From positions 1 through 8,096 of the forward strand of contig CAMLOC010000126.1 of the NCBI GenBank assembly GCA_946481465.1: DNA of 8,096 bases. The letters run 5' to 3'. The DNA is from an uncultured Shinella sp. (lineage in GTDB: Bacteria; Pseudomonadota; Alphaproteobacteria; Rhizobiales; Rhizobiaceae). Position 1 is the first letter of the stretch. Each line of letters starts with the position of its first letter. The notes below the pieces were generated by a model that was given only the letters and a program-made list of their open reading frames with translations, searched no databases and was not told the origin of the DNA. A program made the position numbers and the translations under genes. Shown piece after piece: positions 1-5,600 of this stretch.

Positions 1-64
1 CGACGAGCGCAGCTTCCTCTTCATCCCGAACTACTATGTCCAGAAGGTGCGCGAGTCGGCCTGA
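1..64 (+). CDS. 3' end of an unrecognised gene (partial)
   Basis: An open frame enters from the left edge and ends at TGA 62-64. It encodes the last 20 residues DERSFLFIPNYYVQKVRESA. Codon use is GC-rich at third positions, as in the intact genes of the window. The stop lies only 4 nt from the stop of the convergent SDR remnant on the other strand, so the two genes end tail to tail. The tail is too short to assign to a family and I do not recognise it. It could be chance reading, but the frame, composition and tight convergent spacing favour a real gene end. Confidence 0.55.
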   Translation, partial: DERSFLFIPNYYVQKVRESA

Positions 65-68
65 CCAC

Positions 69-257
69 TTAGGCCGGCGGTAGGCCGGGGTCGATGCCGG
101 TCATGGCAATGGAGACGTCCCATAGGCGCCGTGCGTGCTCCCGATTCTCGGCCTGTGGCCTTCGCGACGCCGGGCCGGAAGGCCCGCGCCTCTCGCCAAG
201 TCCGATGGGTCCGTAGTAGCCGCCTGGAGTGACCATCGCCGTCGCGGCCTGGAGCAC
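69..257 (-). pseudogene. C-terminal remnant of a short-chain dehydrogenase/reductase (SDR)
   Basis: Read on the - strand, this frame gives VLQAATAMVTPGGYYGP, then GLGERRGPSGPA, then ARRLWDVSIAMTGIDPGLPPA before a TAA stop at 69-71. This is the characteristic tail of retinol-dehydrogenase-like SDR oxidoreductases, whose usual form is AAT-(6-8 residues)-GGxYYGPxG, then a MRG/ERRG segment, then A-RLWEVSxxLTG. Only about 60 residues of a protein normally 280-320 long are present. The Rossmann glycine motif and the YxxxK catalytic segment would lie upstream (higher coordinates), where the DNA instead encodes an EamA transporter on the opposite strand. The open frame continues to about 344, but that part does not look SDR-like. 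The remnant should have no enzyme activity. Family assignment is from recognised motifs; loss of the 5' part by deletion is inference. Confidence 0.68.
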
Positions 258-576
258 GTTCTTCGGCTTCCTCACTTTCTTGCCCTTCGCCGGCTGGGAG
301 ATCTGGCAATCTCCACCGCATATCACGCTCGAAGTCTTCGGCACCGCTCTCTACCTCGGCATTGCGGCGACTGTTGCCGGCCTCTTCCTCTGGCTTCACC
401 TGCTCAGCGCCGTCCCGGCGCGCACCGCCGCCTACGTGCAGTATCTGCAGCCGATCATAGGCATTGGCGCTTCAGCGCTGATATTCGGCGACAGGCTCGG
501 ACTGCTCTTTCTTGTCGGCGTGATTCTCGTGCTTGCCGGACTGGCATTGTCCATGAATCCTGCGGCTAAACGTTAG
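250..576 (+). pseudogene. C-terminal remnant of an EamA/DMT-family transporter
   Basis: The + strand frame from about 250 to the TAG at 574-576 encodes roughly the last 108 residues of an EamA (drug/metabolite transporter) permease. Visible are a segment ending FLTFLPFAGWEIW, a helix ALYLGIAATVAGLFLWLHLL, the typical ARTAAYVQYLQPIIGIGAS segment, and a last helix LGLLFLVGVILVLAGLALS. Intact EamA proteins have ten helices and about 300 residues; this piece holds about the last four. The nearest upstream start, GTG 229-231, lies inside the SDR remnant and has no separate ribosome binding site. The frame upstream of 250 does not resemble EamA. It is therefore best called a 5'-truncated pseudogene. 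It is not a copy of the intact EamA gene at 1667-2563; sequence similarity between them is only at family level. Confidence 0.72.
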
Positions 577-623
577 GGGCGAAACTGCGAAGCCGCGCGC
601 GAGGTCATGGAGGCAGGAAGCGA

Positions 624-1511
624 TCAGCCGGCCAGGGCCAAGCCGCCCTGGCGACCGATGTCCCTTTCGATTTCCCGCACCAGGCTGTCGAGAGCCGGAT
701 TTCTCGACTTGCGGGCCCGTCGCACGACATAGGCCAGAGGCGGCGGCGAAGGCAGGCGGTCTGTCATGATCTGCATGCCCCCCTGGATATGGCGGTCACT
801 GAGCAATGCCACGCCCATTGCGGCGTTGACGGCGGAGACGATCCCGGCGGCGCTCGAGCACTCGAATACCGTTTCGAGAACCGCATCGTCCTGCCCGATG
901 TCGAGCGCCCACTGGCGGTAGAAGCATTCGTCATCGAACGACAGGAAGGGTATCGGCTCCTCCTGCCGGATCGTCAGCTCGGGATGCTTCACCCAGTGAA
1001 GCTTTTCCCGGTAGAGAACGACGTCTGTCGGGCGTACTTCATGGTTGAAGACCTGAACAATGGCGGCATCCAGCTCGCCGCGCTCCAGCATGGCGCGAAG
1101 AACCAAACTCATGCGGACCTTGGTCCGGACCGAGACGTTCGGGTGAAGCCGCCTGAAACGACCGAGAATGCGGGCAAGGTCGGTGCAGGCGGTGTCTTCG
1201 GTGAAGCCGAGGAGAAGTCGACCGGCGAGCGGCGTTTTGGACAGGCTTAGCAGCGCCTCGTCGTGCAACCCAAGGATGCGCCCGGCATAGTCCAGGAGGT
1301 CTTCGCCCGCAGCCGTGAACATCGGCGCGCCCGTCTTCCGCCCGAGCAGTTCGCAGTCGAGGCTGACTTCAAGGCGCCTGATCTTGTGGCTGACAGCAGA
1401 TTGCGAAAGACCCAGCGCAGCCGCAGCCCTGGTGATACCCCCATGTCTGCGGATTGCGGAAAGCGCCCGCAGGGCATCAATTTCGAGACGGCGGTTGTTC
1501 AGCTCGCTCAT
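624..1511 (-). CDS. LysR-family transcriptional regulator
   Basis: A 295-residue protein of normal LysR length. The N-terminal winged helix-turn-helix spans about residues 9-67 and includes LRALSAIRRHGGITRAAAAL, LSQSAVSHKIRRLE and LGRK. A linker helix follows, then a periplasmic-binding-protein-like effector domain from about residue 95 (LLLGFTEDTACTDLARIL, GELDAAIVQVF, and MGVALLSDR near residue 240). The start ATG at 1509-1511 (MSELNNRRLEID) is preferred because the HTH begins a few residues later and family members rarely carry a longer N-terminus; an upstream in-frame start at 1571 would add 20 unlikely residues and run into the operator region. The ribosome site is weak (GGATGGGA just upstream). 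The gene is divergent from the intact EamA permease, the usual layout for a LysR regulator and its target. The effector domain should bind a small ligand, possibly the permease substrate, but nothing in the sequence identifies it. Confidence 0.93.
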   Translation of the reverse strand: MSELNNRRLEIDALRALSAIRRHGGITRAAAALGLSQSAVSHKIRRLEVSLDCELLGRKTGAPMFTAAGEDLLDYAGRILGLHDEALLSLSKTPLAGRLLLGFTEDTACTDLARILGRFRRLHPNVSVRTKVRMSLVLRAMLERGELDAAIVQVFNHEVRPTDVVLYREKLHWVKHPELTIRQEEPIPFLSFDDECFYRQWALDIGQDDAVLETVFECSSAAGIVSAVNAAMGVALLSDRHIQGGMQIMTDRLPSPPPLAYVVRRARKSRNPALDSLVREIERDIGRQGGLALAG

Positions 1512-1582
1512 TGTCCCATCCGTTTGGTTCTCGTGAAGCGAGCCTACCACAGGTCGCGGCAGATATGACACCGTTTAAGGGA

Positions 1583-1620
1583 TTGTCATGAGGCAATCGA
1601 TATTTGTCATGTGTATCGAT
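1583..1620. promoter_or_regulatory. Probable LysR operator array between the divergent genes
   Basis: The 155-bp gap between the two divergent start codons contains a perfect 7-bp dyad, ATCGATA (1596-1602) - 11 bp - TATCGAT (1614-1620), centred at 1608. Overlapping it is a direct repeat of TTGTCATG at 1583-1590 and 1604-1611, exactly 21 bp apart (two helical turns), with each copy followed by ATCGAT. The inverse element ATGACA lies at 1565-1570. Size, symmetry and position fit the binding and activation sites of a LysR-type regulator. The dyad centre is 59 bp before the permease ATG and 97 bp before the regulator ATG. The repeats are directly visible; that the neighbouring LysR protein binds them is inference. 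I could not place convincing -35/-10 elements for either gene. Confidence 0.5.
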
Positions 1621-1666
1621 CCCGCTTTCCCCGTACCAGGGATCACATTCGCACGGCAGAGGCCCC

Positions 1667-2563
1667 ATGACCGATACCACCCTTTCCCCCGCCACCGTCA
1701 GCCGCCATCCTCTTTTATGGCCGTTGCTCGCCACCCTTCTCATCATCGGGTGGAGTTCCGGCTTCGTCGGTATCCGGTATGCCAACCAGGAGGCGAGCGT
1801 CATGCTTCTGCTTTTCTGGCGGACATTGCTTTCGGGGCTGATCCTTCTGCCCTTCGCCCTGGCTTTCGGTCCAAGGATATCCATGCGTGCGATCCGCGAT
1901 CAGGCGCTGTTCGGCATCATGGCCGTGTTCCTGTATCTGGGAGGTTTCGCGCTGGCTATCGAGCAGAAAGTGCCGACGGGGCTGGTCGCTCTCATCGCCG
2001 ATCTTCTGCCGCTGGCTATCGCCGCGCTCTCGCAACCCGTTCTCGGGGAACGGCTGACTTCCCGGCAATGGGCCGGGACCGTGATCGCCGTCACGGGTGT
2101 CTTGATCGTGTCCTTCGACAGTCTCAGCTTCGGTTCGGCTCCCGCATGGGCATATGGCCTGACGGTGGGCTCGATGCTGGTGTTCGCCGTCGCCTCCGTC
2201 CTGCACAAGAAACGCAAGACGGAGCATATGCCGGTCCACCAGAGCCTTTGCATTCATACCCTGACGGGTTCGGTTCTCTTCGGCCTTTGCGCGTTGACGC
2301 AGGGCAGCCTTGCCCCGCCGATGACCAGAGACTTCGCAATCGGGATTGCCTGGCTCGTCCTGATCGCAACATTCCTCGCCTATGCGGTCTACTATACCAG
2401 TCTGCGCCTGTTCCCGGTCGCCAAGGTGAGCGCCGCCATCTATCTCAGCCCGCCGGTGACGATGCTCTGGGCGTGGATGCTGTTCTCGGAACCCCTGACG
2501 GCTGCGATGTTCGCCGGGCTGGCAGTCACTCTGGTCGGCGTCTGGATGACGTCGCGGAATTGA
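1667..2563 (+). CDS. EamA/DMT-family inner-membrane permease
   Basis: A 298-residue membrane protein with the duplicated EamA layout: two domains of five helices each. Helices begin around residues 17 (LLWPLLATLLIIGWSSGFVG), 45, 77, 103 (LVALIADLLPLAIAAL), 133 (GTVIAVTGVLIV), 160, 196, 224 (AIGIAWLVLIATFLAYAVYY), 251 and 275. Each half carries the usual family signature (WSSGFVGIRY near the start; the YLSPPVTMLWAWMLFSEPLT segment in the second half). The start ATG 1667-1669 (MTDTTLSP) follows AGAGG at 1658-1662; an earlier in-frame ATG at 1604 falls inside the operator array and is unlikely. Family members mostly export amino acids, metabolites or drugs across the inner membrane, but the substrate cannot be read from sequence. 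Divergence from the LysR gene suggests ligand-controlled expression. The gene converges with the autotransporter gene, leaving 46 bp between stops. Confidence 0.94.
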   Translation: MTDTTLSPATVSRHPLLWPLLATLLIIGWSSGFVGIRYANQEASVMLLLFWRTLLSGLILLPFALAFGPRISMRAIRDQALFGIMAVFLYLGGFALAIEQKVPTGLVALIADLLPLAIAALSQPVLGERLTSRQWAGTVIAVTGVLIVSFDSLSFGSAPAWAYGLTVGSMLVFAVASVLHKKRKTEHMPVHQSLCIHTLTGSVLFGLCALTQGSLAPPMTRDFAIGIAWLVLIATFLAYAVYYTSLRLFPVAKVSAAIYLSPPVTMLWAWMLFSEPLTAAMFAGLAVTLVGVWMTSRN

Positions 2564-2568
2564 TCGCC

Positions 2569-2595
2569 GGGAAGATCAAGCCGCGGGCGCTTCCC
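2569..2595. terminator. Possible weak bidirectional hairpin between convergent genes
   Basis: The 46-bp gap between the permease stop and the autotransporter stop contains GGGAAG (2569-2574) and CTTCCC (2590-2595), a 6-bp stem with a 15-nt loop. A competing hairpin, TTGATC (2560-2565) with GATCAA (2574-2579), overlaps the permease stop codon. Neither is followed by a strong T-run on either strand; only TCTTTC follows on the +. This is the only place a shared terminator could sit, but the structure is weak. Confidence 0.22.
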
Positions 2596-2609
2596 CCGTC
2601 TTTCGATCT

Positions 2610-5600
2610 CTAGAATCTGACGTTGAAGTCGGCTTTCACGGACTGGCCGGACATGCCCGAGCCGAACTGTCCGCCATAGGACACGCCGAGCGTGGCGGTA
2701 GGCGTGAGCGCATAGTCGAGGCCCGCTTCGATCACCGCGGTGTCACGGGCGATCGGAACCCCGCCAATCGAGAAGGTGTCGCCGCCGCTGGCAAAACGCA
2801 TCGTCGCATCCGGCGTGGCATCGCCATGGACGTGACGCCAACCGAGCATGCCCTTCGCCGTCACGCCGGCGCCGTCGAGGTCGAAGCGCGTCGACGCGCG
2901 CAGGCCGAGCGTCGTGAAGATCGCATCGCTGTCCGCCGCGCCGACACCCAAAGCCGACGCCCCGCCCTTTTCGGTGAAGCCGTCGGTGTGCAGGTCGACA
3001 TAGGCAAGGTTTGCGAACGGCTCGAGCGCGACGTTGCCGGCCTGCAGCCGATGAGCAAGCTCGCCCGAGAGCTGCAGGGTACCGGCCGTGTAGTCACCCT
3101 TCAGGCTTTCATCGATGCCGGAAGCCCCGACGGAACGCTCCGTCGAGACGTCATGCAGCGTATAGGCGGCCCCCATGCGCAGCGCGAGCCCTCCCCAGAC
3201 AGTGCCGCCGTAAAGACCGGCATGATAATTGTCGCTGGTGCCCGAGGACTGGCGCGCATTCGTCTCGAAACTCGTCCGACTGTATCCGGCTACCGCGCCG
3301 AAGCGCCAGCTGCCGAACACCGGCGCATCGGCGCCGTAGAGGAAGCCGCCGATGGAGCGATCGAGACGCGCGGCATTGCCGTCGCCGTCCCAGTGCTCCC
3401 AGGAGCCGAAGCTCTGGCTCCACATCGCCAGGCCATCCGTATTTGCGGCGGTCGGGGCCGGCTTGCCGTCCTCATAGGCCATGACTGCGCCGCCCGATGC
3501 CCCGACGCCCTCGAAGGCCGCGCGCAGGCGGTCGTTGGCGGCGCTGCGGACGAAGCGGCTGTCCTCGACCATCGCCGTGCGCACCGAGGCATGGATTTCG
3601 CCCGACAGCGCATCGAAGCTCGCCCTGGCGCTTTCGACATCGCCGGTCAGCGCAATGGCGCGCCAGACCGGATCGTCGCTGCCGAGGGTTTCGATGGCCG
3701 TGCCGGTGGCGATTTGGTTGCGGGTGATGCCGATCCCGGTGAAGGCGAGGCCGTTGCGCTGCAATTGCAGCGTCACGTCGTTGCCGTCACCGCCGGCATA
3801 GTCGAGGATGCTGTCGACGAAGAGCAGGTTCTTCGTCACGGGATCGAACGTGCCGGTCACGGCTCCGGCGCCCTGCTGGTCGATGATGGTGAACGGACCA
3901 CCGAACATATCCCAGCCCGACACGTCGGCCGGCGAGAGGATCAGGTCCAGGCTGGCCCCGGTAATGTCCACCGATCCGGCGACCACCAGCTTGTCGGCCT
4001 CCGTCGCCGTGGCCTCGATGCGCAAGGTGCCATGATTGGCATAGTCGCCGGCGATCGTCTGCACGCCGATGGAGTTGCCCGGTGCATGCACCGCGTCCGC
4101 CGCGATCGTCAGCGTGGACCCCGCCGACCCTACCGTCCCGGTGCCGCCGAGCGTGCCGCCGGCCCCGATGGTGAGCGATCCGCCGAGCGCGCCGCCGGCC
4201 GTGGTGCCGACGACCAGTCGGCCGCCCTTGATCGTCGTTTCCCCCGTAAAGGCCGAGGAATCGCCCGTCAGCGTCACGGTGCCCGATCCCGAAAGGGCGA
4301 AGTCCCCCGGGCCGGAAAGCCTGCCGGCATAGGCGGCGTCCGCATATTGTTCGAAGGTCAGGCTCGCGCCGCGGCCGATCGACACGTCGCCGCCGAAGCG
4401 GCCGGCATCGGCCGTGAGCCCGCCCGCCTTCACCGTCCAGTCGAGCGTCGAGGCGCCCGTCAGCGTCAGGTTGCCCGCGCCGCGCTTGACCATCGCGCCC
4501 TCGGTGCCGCCAAGGCCGGCGATCATTCCGGCGAAGCGCGCGTCCGCCGCCTGGTCGAACACGACCGTGCCGGCATTGCCGATATCGCCGCGGATCGAGC
4601 CCGCATTGCCGATCAGCGTGCCCGCCACGACCTGCGTGCCGCCCGTATAGCTGTTCGCGCCGGTCAATACGAGGGTGCCGTGGTCGCTCTTGACCAGCGT
4701 GGACGCCCCCGTCAGCGCGGCGTCGATGGTGGCGCGCATGCCGGCACCGGCCGTCGTGCCGTCGCCGACCCGGATTGTCGTGGCACCGTCCGCCCCGGCA
4801 AGCGCCAGGGCGTCACCCGACACCGTCCAGCCCTTGCCGATGAATTGCAGGCCGCTTGCCGAGACCGCACCGGCGGCGGTATCGACCGTGACGGTCGCGG
4901 GATTGTTCTGGAAGACGGCGAATGCGCCACCCCAGGCGCTTGCCTGCGTGCCGTCGCTGTTCGTCCAGTTCGTCTGCGGGCCGGCGGTCCAGGTGCCGGC
5001 GCCGCCATGGATCGTTCCGTCGGCCGTCTTGCTCGCCCCGTTCCAGAACTGGATCGACAGCTCCGGATCGCCCTCACCGTCATCACCACCGCCGCCGCCA
5101 CCGTCGCTATCGACGACGAGATTGACATTGCCGGTCGCCGTCTGGATCTGCCCCGTCGCGCCGCCGGCAATAGCGGAGACCGTCATCGTGTTGCCGGTCA
5201 ATACGCCGCCATAGTCGAACAGGCGATAGACACCGCTGCCGAAGCCGCCCGCATCCGTGACGCTCAGCGTGCCGGCGAGCTTCAGGTCACCGCCGACATC
5301 GAACAGCGCCGTGCTGGAAACCGCGCCCAGCGTGACATTCGTGGCGCTCGTCGCGTTCATGACCACATCGCCGTCGATGCGCAGCGTCTGGCCGGCCACG
5401 CCGGAAAGCACGCCACCGCCCGTCAGGTCCACACCGCCGGCGATGCGGCCCGCGCCCGTCACCACACCCGTCGTCCGGGCGGCGACATCGCCGCCCAGGG
5501 TGCCGTCGACCCGCAGCGTCCCGCCATTGACCGTCGTATCTCCGGCGAAAGCCGACGAATCTCCGTCGAGCGTCAGGCGCCCCGCGCCGGTCTTGACGAA

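Noticed and set aside
135..569. Open frame on the + strand overlapping the SDR and EamA remnants
   Set aside because: Arg/Ala/His-rich translation without family features, in a different frame from the recognisable EamA tail. It is a high-GC shadow frame.
1715..2257. Open frame of 180 codons antisense to the intact EamA permease
   Set aside because: The translation is polar and Gln/Arg/Asp-rich with no recognisable domain. The opposite strand encodes a clear ten-helix permease.
4584..4592. RGD tripeptide in the passenger (GSIRGDI), a possible integrin-binding motif
   Set aside because: GSIRGDI sits at a fixed place between PATR repeats, and I recall the same phrase in many environmental rhizobial autotransporters. 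It is most simply part of the solenoid.
5083..5104. CRISPR-like or microsatellite array in the CACCACCGCCGCC stretch
   Set aside because: It is simply the codons of the six-glycine linker; no repeat/spacer pattern is present anywhere in the window.
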